Origin: CAZOKH01 sp964580315
GTDB lineage: Bacteria > Chloroflexota > Anaerolineae > Anaerolineales > Anaerolineaceae
Assembly (NCBI GenBank): GCA_964580315.1
Contig: CAZOKH010000042.1
Location: 1 to 31,650 of the forward strand
DNA length: 31,650 bases
Direction: 5' to 3'
A program made the position numbers and the translations under genes. The notes beneath the pieces are model-generated. The model was given only the letters and a program-made list of their open reading frames with translations. It made no database searches and was not told the origin of the DNA. Below are positions 15,409-22,926 of this stretch, in pieces; within the stretch, counting starts at the first letter, position 1, and each line of letters begins with the position of its first letter.

Positions 15409-16827
15409 TTATGCCAATCCGGCGATCTTTAATCCATCCTGCAATAAAGCTTGCACTTTTTCTTGATGGGTGGTTTCGCAATAAACACGCATAATTGGTT
15501 CAGTGCCGGAGAAGCGAATGAGAACCCAGCCGCCGTCTTCCAACAAAAATTTATACCCATCGGTTGTGTTGAGTGATGTGACTTTTAGACCGGCGATCTC
15601 TGAAGGTTTTGCATTCATGATTGAGGCTTCACGTTCAGCCCGACTACCTGAGAAAGCACGATCAACCCGATCGTAATAATGCGCGCCAACTTTGCTGAAC
15701 AACAAATCAATCAACTGGGAGGGTTTTTTGTTTAGTTTTACCATCATATCCAGCAGATATAAACCAGCCAGAATGCCATCGCGCTCAGGTACATGCCCGC
15801 GGAAGGCATAGCCGCCAGATTCTTCGCCGCCGATTAGGGCATTGGTTTCTAGAATTTTCGGCGCCACGTATTTGAAACCCACGCCGGTTTCATAAACCGG
15901 GACATTGTATAATTTGCCCAGCTTCTCAAGCATGCTTGTGGTTGAAAGTGTTTTTACAATTGCGCCGCGCTCGCCGCGAACTTCCAAAAGATAGTAAGCC
16001 AGTAAGGCATACACCCGTAACTGGTTGATGAAATTGCCGTGTTCATCGCCCAAACCCGAGCGGTCTGCGTCGCCGTCCAGAATTAAGAGGACATCTGCAT
16101 TGTGATCAACCGTGGCTTTTAAGCCGGCATCAACATTTGGCTGAATGGGCTCGGGGCGTTTCATTTCAGGAAAAATGGGATTGCGCTCGTTGTGAATTTC
16201 TGAAATGAGGGTTTTACCGCCGCCTAATAAACGCGAAAACCAGCCGGCTCCATTTCCCCACATGGCATCCACCATCACATGCAGGCCTGCGTCACGAATT
16301 GGCTGCAAATCAATCAATTTCGAAATATGTTCGATATAGGGCGGAGCGGGGTCGAACAGCTCGATATCGCCTCGATCAAGGGCTTCTTGAAAAGCAACGC
16401 GCTTAACCTGTTCAACCGAATCGGGTATCAGGCTTTCAATTTGAACCAAACCCTCGGGGGCGATGGCGCCGCCGTTTTGATCGCGAACTTTAAAACCATT
16501 GTCACCTGGCGGATTGTGTGAAGCGGTGATGTTAATGGCCCCCGCAGCTTTCTTGTCAACAACAGAAAACGAAATGACAGGCGTCGGTGTGGGGCCGTTT
16601 GTAAGGTAAACTTTAAAGCCGTTACCGACTAATACTTCTGCTGCTGCCCTGGCGAAATTTTCGGAATGAAACCGTTTATCATGCCCAATCACAATCCAGC
16701 TTTGGGGGTGCAGGGTTTGCATATAGCTGGCAAATCCCTGGGTACAACGGCGAACATTATCAAAGGTGTAATCTTCTGCAATTACTCCACGCCAGCCGTC
16801 CGTTCCAAAATGAATTTTTTCTAACAT
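15409..16827 (-). CDS. Phosphoglucomutase/phosphomannomutase (alpha-phosphohexomutase)
   Basis: The ATG at 16827 is chosen because GGGAGG lies a few bases upstream on the minus strand; this gives 472 residues. All four family loops are present: FGTDGWRG near the N-terminus, the phosphoserine loop ITASHNPPGDNG (Ser103), the magnesium loop DGDADRSG (Asp251, 253, 255), the sugar-binding GGEESGGYAF (333-342), and the phosphate-binding RFSGTEP (438-444). The EESGG form points to a glucose-type phosphomutase over GlmM. It interconverts hexose 6- and 1-phosphates and could feed the sugar-nucleotide needs of the polysaccharide locus in this window. Confidence 0.92.
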   Translation of the reverse strand: MLEKIHFGTDGWRGVIAEDYTFDNVRRCTQGFASYMQTLHPQSWIVIGHDKRFHSENFARAAAEVLVGNGFKVYLTNGPTPTPVISFSVVDKKAAGAINITASHNPPGDNGFKVRDQNGGAIAPEGLVQIESLIPDSVEQVKRVAFQEALDRGDIELFDPAPPYIEHISKLIDLQPIRDAGLHVMVDAMWGNGAGWFSRLLGGGKTLISEIHNERNPIFPEMKRPEPIQPNVDAGLKATVDHNADVLLILDGDADRSGLGDEHGNFINQLRVYALLAYYLLEVRGERGAIVKTLSTTSMLEKLGKLYNVPVYETGVGFKYVAPKILETNALIGGEESGGYAFRGHVPERDGILAGLYLLDMMVKLNKKPSQLIDLLFSKVGAHYYDRVDRAFSGSRAEREASIMNAKPSEIAGLKVTSLNTTDGYKFLLEDGGWVLIRFSGTEPIMRVYCETTHQEKVQALLQDGLKIAGLA

Positions 16828-16892
16828 GTGACCTCCCAATACCAGATATTTTTTATAGTAATTATATCAAGTTAGAGAATTCAATGCCATGT

Positions 16893-16898
16893 TATAAT
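16893..16898 (+). promoter_or_regulatory. Candidate -10 box for the small membrane protein gene
   Basis: TATAAT at 16893-16898 lies about 33 bases before the AGGAG site at 16931-16935. The -35 region is poor (TTAGAG near 16872-16877, 15-base spacing). A mirror-image TATAAT on the minus strand (16861-16866) may serve the divergent phosphoglucomutase gene. Confidence 0.45.
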
Positions 16899-16941
16899 CC
16901 GAAACGCATTATTTATCCAAGCGTCTGAACAGGAGTCGCCC

Positions 16942-17217
16942 ATCGTTTCGCCAGCGTTTGTTTTTGGATCATTAGTTGCTTTGATAATTGCATCAACATA
17001 CCATGTCTTGCGAGATGGCGGGATGGGACGGTTGATCTTTTTTTTGTTTTGCGGCTGGCTGGGATTCTGGGCGGGGCATTTGCTGGCGGACAAAACCAAT
17101 ATGATATTTGGAACCATTGGCGTTGTTCACTTTGGTCTGGCGACGGTGATGAGTTTGCTTTTTCTTTTTATTGGAGATTGGCTAAGTTTAAGCCAGAAGA
17201 CTGTTGAGAAAAAATAA
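16942..17217 (+). CDS. Small three-helix membrane protein, possible ATC start
   Basis: The frame encodes three hydrophobic segments: PAFVFGSLVALIIASTYHVL, RLIFFLFCGWLGFWAGHLL and a third near GTIGVVHFGLATVMSLLFLF. The first ordinary start codon (TTG at 16981) lacks a ribosome-binding site and would cut the first helix in half. A strong AGGAG at 16931-16935 instead stands 6 bases before ATC at 16942, from which the protein has 91 residues and three whole helices. There is no ATG, GTG or TTG in frame between the upstream stop (16873) and 16981. The protein family is not recognised by name; its position between a -10 box and a terminator supports a real gene. Confidence 0.65.
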   Translation: MVSPAFVFGSLVALIIASTYHVLRDGGMGRLIFFLFCGWLGFWAGHLLADKTNMIFGTIGVVHFGLATVMSLLFLFIGDWLSLSQKTVEKK

Positions 17218-17249
17218 AAAAGTACGGGTGGCCAGTACCCCGTACTTTT
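17216..17249. terminator. Bidirectional intrinsic terminator
   Basis: An 11-bp stem pairs AAAAGTACGGG (17218-17228) with CCCGTACTTTT (17239-17249) around a 10-base loop. A-runs on the left and T-runs on the right let it stop transcription both ways. It sits between the convergent small membrane protein gene and the cold-shock gene. Confidence 0.85.
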
Positions 17250-17270
17250 ATAATTATTTACGTGTCTCGG

Positions 17271-17480
17271 TTATTTGACCTTGACGTTCGTGGCTTGCAG
17301 TCCTTTCGGACCTTCTTCAATGTTAAATTCCACTTCCTGACCTTCTTCAAGGTTTTTAAATCCGTCCATGGTGATTGCAGAATAGTGGACGAAAACATCC
17401 GGTCCGTCTGCGCGAGAAATGAAGCCGTAACCTTTTGATGTGTTGAACCATTTAACTGTGCCTGTGACACGCTCGTTCAT
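17271..17480 (-). CDS. Cold-shock protein (CspA family)
   Basis: This is a 69-residue single OB-fold protein: TGTVKWFNTSKGYGFI contains RNP1, and DVFVHYSAI is RNP2, followed by EEGQEVEFNIEEGPKGLQATNV. It binds single-stranded RNA and DNA and acts as an RNA chaperone, often under cold stress. AAGGAG precedes the ATG by about 10 bases. The likely promoter lies ~190 bases upstream, which gives the long leader usual for this family. The gene is monocistronic between two terminator/promoter elements. Confidence 0.95.
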   Translation of the reverse strand: MNERVTGTVKWFNTSKGYGFISRADGPDVFVHYSAITMDGFKNLEEGQEVEFNIEEGPKGLQATNVKVK

Positions 17481-17676
17481 TTACTACTACTCCTTACTAA
17501 GGATCCCGAATTGAAAACGATTTATTACGGTGTTGGTGTGCGCTACAATACCACTTTAGAATTGTTCGCTGGCCTATTTAACACAAATGCCGATCCTCAA
17601 AACATGAGGCGGATCGGCTGGATCGAGCTTCTCTTCAAAAATACACACACCTACCTACCATAATTCAACTATGTAT
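17481..17676 (-). promoter_or_regulatory. Long 5' leader of the cold-shock gene
   Basis: The stretch from 17481 to 17796 (316 bases) has no convincing gene. Its left part is read as the cold-shock mRNA leader. It contains a strong hairpin at 17589-17618 (GCCGATCC pairing with GGATCGGC, with an extra CTC/GAG step inside). Long structured leaders control cspA-type mRNAs in other bacteria by changing fold with temperature. That role is inferred here. Confidence 0.55.
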
Positions 17677-17705
17677 ATTTTATTCCTAAGAAGTCGTTCT
17701 GTCAA
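17677..17705 (-). promoter_or_regulatory. Candidate promoter of the cold-shock gene
   Basis: On the minus strand there is a perfect TTGACA (plus-strand TGTCAA at 17700-17705), a 17-base spacer and TAAAAT (plus-strand ATTTTA at 17677-17682). It would start transcription near 17670, about 190 bases before the cold-shock ATG. Confidence 0.7.
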
Positions 17706-17796
17706 CAACCTTATTAATGTTGTTAATAAAACAATTTTTAATATATTTTATCAACGCTGGTACAATCAAACATTATTTTATTGAGGAGAAACAACC

Positions 17797-18669
17797 GTGT
17801 GGAATTTGCATGGAACTCATGCTCAAGATGGTGATCTCGCGGAGTTGGTTGGGTTACGCCATAAATATTACATTATTCGTCTGGAAGCTGACAAGGATTT
17901 TCAGTCGCACCGGGGAGTGGTGAAACACAATGACTTGATTGGAAAGCCCTGGGGCAGCCTGATTTACAGCCATCTGGGCAGCCCATTTTATCTTTTACAA
18001 CCTTCGCTGGGTGAAATTTTACGAGAATTGCCCCGGAATACACAAATCTTGTATCCAAAGGATATTGGTTATATTCTGGTAAATATGGGAATTGGGCCTG
18101 GTCAGACGATATTGGAAGCCGGAACAGGCTCAGGATCATTAACCAGTGCATTTGCCTACGCCATTGGTCAGTCTGGGAAAATATATTCATATGATATTAA
18201 ACCGGATGCCCAAAAATTGGCGATTAAGAACTTGACGCGGTTGGGGTTGGTAGATCGAGTTGATTTTAAAATTCGCGACATCGCAGAAGGTTTCGATGAA
18301 AGCGGTGTAGATGCGTTGTTCCTGGATGTTCCAACCCCGCACGAATTTATCGCACAGGTGAAAGCGGCATTGAAACCGGGTGGATTTTTTGGCTGCATAC
18401 TTCCAACTGCCAACCAGGTTTCAAAGTTATTGCATGCGCTGCGCATTCAACATTTTGGATTTGTGGATGTGGTTGAAACGATGCTACGGTTTTACAAGCC
18501 TGAACCAGAACGGTTACGGCCAACTGACCGCATGGTGGCGCACACCGGTTATCTCATTTTTGGCAGACCCATTATCACACCGGTGGTCGATGGTTTTGAT
18601 TTTGCGAATGATGAAACCACAAATCCTGGCTTAACAATGGATGAGGAAAGCGGATCGTCAGAAGTTTAA
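17797..18669 (+). CDS. trmI: tRNA (adenine58-N1)-methyltransferase TrmI
   Basis: The start is GTG at 17797, supported by GAGGAG (17783-17788), 8 bases upstream; this gives 290 residues. The layout is that of TrmI: an N-terminal beta domain (HNDLIGKPWGSLIYSHLG), then ILYPKDIGYILVNMGIGPGQ, the SAM-binding motif ILEAGTGSGSLT (residues 105-116), SYDIKPDAQKLA, and the active-site region ALFLDVPTPHEFI. It methylates N1 of A58 in the T loop of tRNAs. A ~25-residue acidic tail closes the protein. The NUDIX gene follows 11 bases later. Confidence 0.92.
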   Translation: MWNLHGTHAQDGDLAELVGLRHKYYIIRLEADKDFQSHRGVVKHNDLIGKPWGSLIYSHLGSPFYLLQPSLGEILRELPRNTQILYPKDIGYILVNMGIGPGQTILEAGTGSGSLTSAFAYAIGQSGKIYSYDIKPDAQKLAIKNLTRLGLVDRVDFKIRDIAEGFDESGVDALFLDVPTPHEFIAQVKAALKPGGFFGCILPTANQVSKLLHALRIQHFGFVDVVETMLRFYKPEPERLRPTDRMVAHTGYLIFGRPIITPVVDGFDFANDETTNPGLTMDEESGSSEV

Positions 18670-18680
18670 GGGAATTTGAG

Positions 18681-19280
18681 ATGTTTGACTGGAATGTAGG
18701 TTGTCTTTCGGAGGAGATAATAACTGCTGAATTGTCCCGCCAAAAATGGGGAAATCCAGTGATCAATATAAAAACATTAAAAAAAGCTGCTGTGTTGTTG
18801 CCTTTGTATTGGGGCGCTGATGGCTGGGAGTTGTTTTTTACCAAACGCACTGAAACTGTTCAGTATCACAAGGGGCAGGTGTCTTTCCCGGGCGGCGTTA
18901 GCGAGCGCGGGGATGTTGACGCAGCATATACTGCCTTGCGCGAAACACACGAGGAAATCGGCATATCTCCGGCTGACGTGAAAGTGCTTGGAAGCATGGG
19001 CGCAATGTTCACTTCGACGGGATACTTGATAACGCCTGTTGTGGGCAGAATTCATTTCCCCGGACCGTTTAATCAGTCTCCGGCTGAAGTGGAAAGGGTT
19101 TTCTCAATTCCACTTTCCTGGTTGTCAGATTCAAGACATTGGGATGAAAGGGATTACACCCGGAATGACAGCAACGTTGAGCGCGTTGTGTTTTTTCATG
19201 AATACGATGGGGAAGTCGTATGGGGGATTACCGGAAGGATTGTTGTCAATTTCCTCACCGTTTTGGGGATTATTAAATAA
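18681..19280 (+). CDS. NUDIX hydrolase, CoA pyrophosphatase type
   Basis: This is a 199-residue protein. The motif HKGQVSFPGG (residues 63-72), found just before the Nudix box in CoA pyrophosphatases (NudL/PCD1 group), runs into the box GGVSERGDVDAAYTALRETHEEIGI with the catalytic glutamates. These enzymes cut CoA and its oxidised or acylated forms to phosphopantetheine and 3',5'-ADP. The gene follows trmI closely and ends at a strong terminator. The substrate assignment rests on the extra motif and is fairly safe. Confidence 0.9.
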   Translation: MFDWNVGCLSEEIITAELSRQKWGNPVINIKTLKKAAVLLPLYWGADGWELFFTKRTETVQYHKGQVSFPGGVSERGDVDAAYTALRETHEEIGISPADVKVLGSMGAMFTSTGYLITPVVGRIHFPGPFNQSPAEVERVFSIPLSWLSDSRHWDERDYTRNDSNVERVVFFHEYDGEVVWGITGRIVVNFLTVLGIIK

Positions 19281-19308
19281 AAAAGCAGCGTGACCGCTGC
19301 TTTTTTTT
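19278..19308. terminator. Bidirectional intrinsic terminator
   Basis: GCAGCG (19285-19290) and CGCTGC (19295-19300) pair around the loop TGAC. The stem is extended by an A-run on the left and eight Ts on the right (19301-19308). It lies directly after the NUDIX stop and before the convergent L25 stop, and works in both directions. Confidence 0.92.
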
Positions 19309-19321
19309 GTTGTTTGTATTA

Positions 19322-19957
19322 CTACTCTTCGACTTCTTCTTTCTTGCCGCGTTCGATAACCTCAGGTTCGGCTTCTCCAACCTCGGCTTCCTCTACAACT
19401 TCTTCTCTTGCTCCGGTGATGGTAACGATCATTTCATCAAGATTGTCAAGAATCTCAACTTTATCTGACAGCTTGATATCACGTATGTGAATGGCGTCGC
19501 CAATGGCGGTGAGTTGTGAGATGTCAACCTCAATCCGTTCAGGCAAGTCTTGAGGCAGGCTTTCAACTTCTATTTCACTCATGCCGCTGACAACAATGCC
19601 GTTGAAATCTTTAACTGCTGGTGAAACACCGACAAGTTCAACCATCGCTTTGGCGCGGATTTTCTCCTTGAGAGACACGACTTGAAAATCAACGTGAAGC
19701 AACGAATTTTTTATGTAATTTTTTTGTTTTTCGCGTACCAGGGCTGCATGTTGTTTGCCCTCCAGTTCAATTGTTACTAAGCTGGAAGCAGTTAGTTTCG
19801 TGAGTTTGAGCATGGCTTCATGCAGGTCAAGTAGAATTGGGGTTGATTCAAATTTGTGACCATAGAGTACGGCGGGGAGTTTGCCTTCGCGGCGCAGAGC
19901 GCCAACTTTTTTACCAGTGACTGTGCGGCGAATTGCTGAGAGAACTACTTTATCCAT
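19322..19957 (-). CDS. rplY: 50S ribosomal protein L25/general stress protein Ctc
   Basis: This is a 211-residue two-domain L25 of the Ctc/TL5 kind. The N-terminal 5S rRNA-binding domain (~1-92) carries VGALRREGKLPAVLYGH and SLLHVDFQVV. The C-terminal beta domain (~93-185) carries NGIVVSGMSEIEVESLPQDLPE and IHIRDIKL. A Glu-rich tail of ~25 residues closes it. It binds 5S rRNA in the large ribosomal subunit. AAGGAT precedes the ATG. It is the only gene in its unit, between a terminator-like hairpin upstream and a shared terminator downstream. Confidence 0.94.
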   Translation of the reverse strand: MDKVVLSAIRRTVTGKKVGALRREGKLPAVLYGHKFESTPILLDLHEAMLKLTKLTASSLVTIELEGKQHAALVREKQKNYIKNSLLHVDFQVVSLKEKIRAKAMVELVGVSPAVKDFNGIVVSGMSEIEVESLPQDLPERIEVDISQLTAIGDAIHIRDIKLSDKVEILDNLDEMIVTITGAREEVVEEAEVGEAEPEVIERGKKEEVEE

Positions 19958-20016
19958 TTAATCCATCCTTTGAACGCCTCTCACCTCTTTGGAGGTTACC
20001 TTCGTTCGATATAAAG

Positions 20017-20058
20017 AAAATTTGCCTTGTTAGCACAACACTAACGGAGGCAAATTTT
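20017..20058 (-). terminator. Large two-part hairpin: LCP-gene terminator or L25 leader element
   Basis: AAAATTTGCC (20017-20026) pairs perfectly with GGCAAATTTT (20049-20058). Inside it, GTTAG (20029-20033) pairs with CTAAC (20041-20045) around the loop CACAACA, with a TT/GGA internal bulge. On the minus strand the arm ends in TTTTCTTTAT, so it can stop transcripts coming from the LCP gene. It lies 60 bases before the L25 ATG. Confidence 0.65.
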
Positions 20059-20126
20059 AGTCTAGAAAAAAGGTTTGGTCAAGTATTTTTCCAAATGTTA
20101 TTCCGATGTGACCTATGGGAATCTTA

Positions 20127-21167
20127 TTAAAAATCGAAAGCCTTCGATACATAACTTCGTAATTGTTCAACGTCTTTGACGACCATTAGTTTTTCGTCGG
20201 TAATGGTGATGTAATCTTTGGGGATGGTATCTGTGGTAACCTGGTCCATAGAGATTTGGCTGCCGACGCAACTTAGGCCAACAATATCTGTTGGAGAAAA
20301 ATCGGTCACAATTGCCTGACGGGTTTTTTGGAATAATTCAGGAATGCGGGGAAAAATACTGGGAGAGGTAAGCTTGTCCTGAAACGCCTGAATTACCAGG
20401 TTTTGTCTATTGATTCGATTCCATTCATCTTTTTGTGATTCGGCATAGCGTAAATACGCCATGGTTTTTTTGCCGTCCATCGTTTGTTTGCCGGTTTCAA
20501 AAGTGACGCCATAGGCCTTGAACCCTTTGGGAACGTCCACTTCAATTCCATCAATGCTGTCAACAACGTCGGCAAGAACAGTTTCGTTCAGTGTTACGTA
20601 GTGGTCTGCATTTATGCCGAAGTTATCATAAAGAGTTTGTGCCACTGCGTTGGTTGCCAGAAAATCGGCATTCTTGTTGTTTGCTTCAGTATTTTTTATC
20701 GTGGTGTACAGGGGCCCCAGGCGGATTTTGCTGATGCTGTAATTTTCGGTCAATGAAGGTGTTGCAACCCACAAGTCACGCGGGAAAGTGAAAATCAAAG
20801 CTTTTTGTTGATCAAAATTGATACGGACAACACGAATGGCATCGGCGCCGGATGGAAGTTCCCAATAATTGCTATCACGCCCCAATAGCAAGATGGTCAT
20901 ACTCCCTTTCATGCCACATTGTGAGATGGATGTGGGTAAACTTGCAGTTGGCGTGATAATTTTTGTAGGAGTGGGGAGCGGCTGGGGTTCCTCCGTGGCA
21001 AAAAGAGGTAAGGTCGGCTGGGGGATTGGGGTTGGCGTTCCCAGTGTTATGTTCAGCTGTTGGCTCAGCGGTGTGCGAAAAATAAACAATGATGCGATTG
21101 CGGCTGTGCAGAGAACAATGATGACAAAACTGATAATGACCGCTGTGATTATATTTCTTCTGGACAT
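20127..21167 (-). CDS. LytR-CpsA-Psr (LCP) family protein
   Basis: The ATG at 21167 has GAGGAG about 7 bases upstream on the minus strand and begins MSRRNIITA; this gives 346 residues. A short cytosolic start and one membrane helix (~6-30) are followed by a Pro/Thr-rich spacer (~42-80). The extracytoplasmic LCP domain then has LLLGRDSN (Arg97), GADAIRVVRIN (Asp109), FTFPRDLWV (Arg130, Asp131) and YLRYAESQKDEWNRINRQ, which holds the conserved Arg and Asp positions. LCP proteins attach undecaprenyl-linked polymers to peptidoglycan, releasing undecaprenyl phosphate. Its position beside the Wzz/BY-kinase supports attachment of the polysaccharide made by the divergent genes. Confidence 0.9.
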   Translation of the reverse strand: MSRRNIITAVIISFVIIVLCTAAIASLFIFRTPLSQQLNITLGTPTPIPQPTLPLFATEEPQPLPTPTKIITPTASLPTSISQCGMKGSMTILLLGRDSNYWELPSGADAIRVVRINFDQQKALIFTFPRDLWVATPSLTENYSISKIRLGPLYTTIKNTEANNKNADFLATNAVAQTLYDNFGINADHYVTLNETVLADVVDSIDGIEVDVPKGFKAYGVTFETGKQTMDGKKTMAYLRYAESQKDEWNRINRQNLVIQAFQDKLTSPSIFPRIPELFQKTRQAIVTDFSPTDIVGLSCVGSQISMDQVTTDTIPKDYITITDEKLMVVKDVEQLRSYVSKAFDF

Positions 21168-21205
21168 GCTTTTCTCCTCATCCTTTATCGCGATCAGGAC
21201 GGTGA

Positions 21206-22837
21206 TCAATTAACTGCATAATACTTATAATACTTCGAATTTTTCTTTAAACTTTTTTCTTCCAGATCGTTCAGCACAATTCCCAACAATCTTGATCCAG
21301 ATCGGTTTAGCAGATTGACCGTGGTGCGGCTGGCCTGGATGGATGATTTGTTTTGCCTCACCACCATCAGAACGGCATCTACTCTTTGCGCCAGTACGAG
21401 TGCATCGGTTACAGGGATTGCGGGCGGCGTGTCAAAAATGATTAAATCTGCCCTTGTATTCAGCTCTTTTAGAATCCACAACAAGCGATCGCTACCCAGT
21501 AATTCGGATGGATTGGGAGGAAGCGCGCCTGCCGCAACCACCCAAAGGTTTTGAATGTTGGTTGATTGAATTACCTCATCAAAACCCATTTCGCTTGGAA
21601 TAAAAAGCCGACTGAGGCCTGATCTTCCGCGAAGTCCGAAGATGTTGTGTAAGGCAGGCTTGCGCATATCTGCATCAACAAGAATGACATTTCGCCCACT
21701 TTGCGCCATGACGACCGCCAGATTGGCTGCCACTGTTGATTTTCCTTCTTCGGGCAGAGGGCTGGTGATGATGAGACTGCGTAAAGCTTTATCTACACTG
21801 GCAAATTGAATGTTGGTTCTTAATGACCGAAATATCTCGGCTGTTGGAGATCGGGGTTGTGCAGCAGTAATTGGGAAGTTGTTGATCGTGGTGTGTCTTG
21901 GAATCATTTGCAACACAGAAGTGTGTGTGGCTTCAAGGATGTCCTCAATGGAGCGCACCCGGTCATCAACTGATTCAAATATGGAAATAATTCCAAGTAT
22001 GGTTATAAAACCGATTACGGAGGCTAACATGGTGTTCAACATGACGCGGGGGCGGATGGGATCAGCGGGGGGATAGGCTGCTTCCACCTGGACCATGTTT
22101 GAAACTGATTGCGCTTCGGCCAATCGAATTTGCTCATAGGTTTGCATTAAGTCTGAGTAATTTTTCCGGTATTGGTCAAGGTCTGATTGTAATTGGGAGG
22201 TTTCTGTTTGCTCTCCGGGAGTTATTGTTTTTTGTCTGATTTCCTGGGAGATGGAATTTATCTGTAATTCGATTTCTGTTAATTGCGATTCGATGTTTTG
22301 TTTGGATGTGCCATATCGGTACGATTGGAGTGCCTGGTTTTGTTGTGCGAATTCTAAAACTACTGCATTGGCAATATTGGCAGCCGTTACAGCATCAGAA
22401 TGATCAACCGTTAATTCAATGAGTTGTGTATCTCGCACGGATTGAACTGAAATACATTCTTCCAGATCATCCAGGCTCATATTCAGTGATAATGTTAAAA
22501 CCACCTGTTCCAAAATAGGCCGTTTGGTTAATAGCTTGGAATAGGTTCGTGTTAACCGTTCACTGGTTAGGATGGCGTTGTAGTCAGTTGTGGCGCTGAC
22601 GGAGCCTTCGTTAATCAATAAGGTGGTTGAGGCTTGATAGATAGGGGTCAGAATGAAGCGGGAAATGACAAATGTGATTCCGGCTGCGAGCAAGGTCACT
22701 AAAACGATCAGCCACCCCCATCTTTTGACGATGGCTGTGTAGTGTTTTAAATCTTCCAGGAAGGAAAGGCCTTCGGAATTTGGATTGGTCTGGTTGTCAT
22801 GCAGCATCATAGTTTTTCTACCCGATAAAATCTTCAT
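21206..22837 (-). CDS. Wzz-type chain-length regulator fused to BY-kinase
   Basis: This is a 543-residue protein. A Wzz domain has a first helix at ~41-62, an extracytoplasmic region that is partly coiled coil (~180-245), and the proline motif YPPADPIRPRVML before a second helix (~266-287). A bacterial tyrosine kinase domain follows: Walker A PLPEEGKST (360-368), A' loop LVDADMRKP, Walker B LIIFDTPP. The C-terminus is the tyrosine cluster YYKYY (536-540), the usual autophosphorylation site. These proteins set polymer length and control export by cycles of tyrosine phosphorylation. The start may be the ATG at 22810, because neither site has a clear ribosome-binding site. No cognate phosphatase gene is in the window. 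Confidence 0.92.
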   Translation of the reverse strand: MKILSGRKTMMLHDNQTNPNSEGLSFLEDLKHYTAIVKRWGWLIVLVTLLAAGITFVISRFILTPIYQASTTLLINEGSVSATTDYNAILTSERLTRTYSKLLTKRPILEQVVLTLSLNMSLDDLEECISVQSVRDTQLIELTVDHSDAVTAANIANAVVLEFAQQNQALQSYRYGTSKQNIESQLTEIELQINSISQEIRQKTITPGEQTETSQLQSDLDQYRKNYSDLMQTYEQIRLAEAQSVSNMVQVEAAYPPADPIRPRVMLNTMLASVIGFITILGIISIFESVDDRVRSIEDILEATHTSVLQMIPRHTTINNFPITAAQPRSPTAEIFRSLRTNIQFASVDKALRSLIITSPLPEEGKSTVAANLAVVMAQSGRNVILVDADMRKPALHNIFGLRGRSGLSRLFIPSEMGFDEVIQSTNIQNLWVVAAGALPPNPSELLGSDRLLWILKELNTRADLIIFDTPPAIPVTDALVLAQRVDAVLMVVRQNKSSIQASRTTVNLLNRSGSRLLGIVLNDLEEKSLKKNSKYYKYYAVN

Positions 22838-22926
22838 GCAATATCACAGGGCCTTCAATGTGATTGGCAAGTTTATTGCATGATTTTTTCATAGTATCGA
22901 AAATATATAAATAACGATGGTATCTG

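Noticed and set aside
17704..17725. Inverted repeat AACAAC ... GTTGTT between cspA and trmI promoters, considered as an operator
   Set aside because: Only 6 bp per arm in AT-rich sequence, with no second copy; too weak to call.
20869..21213. 114-codon Gly/Val-rich plus-strand frame
   Set aside because: It is the complement of the Pro/Thr spacer of the LCP protein; low-complexity shadow.
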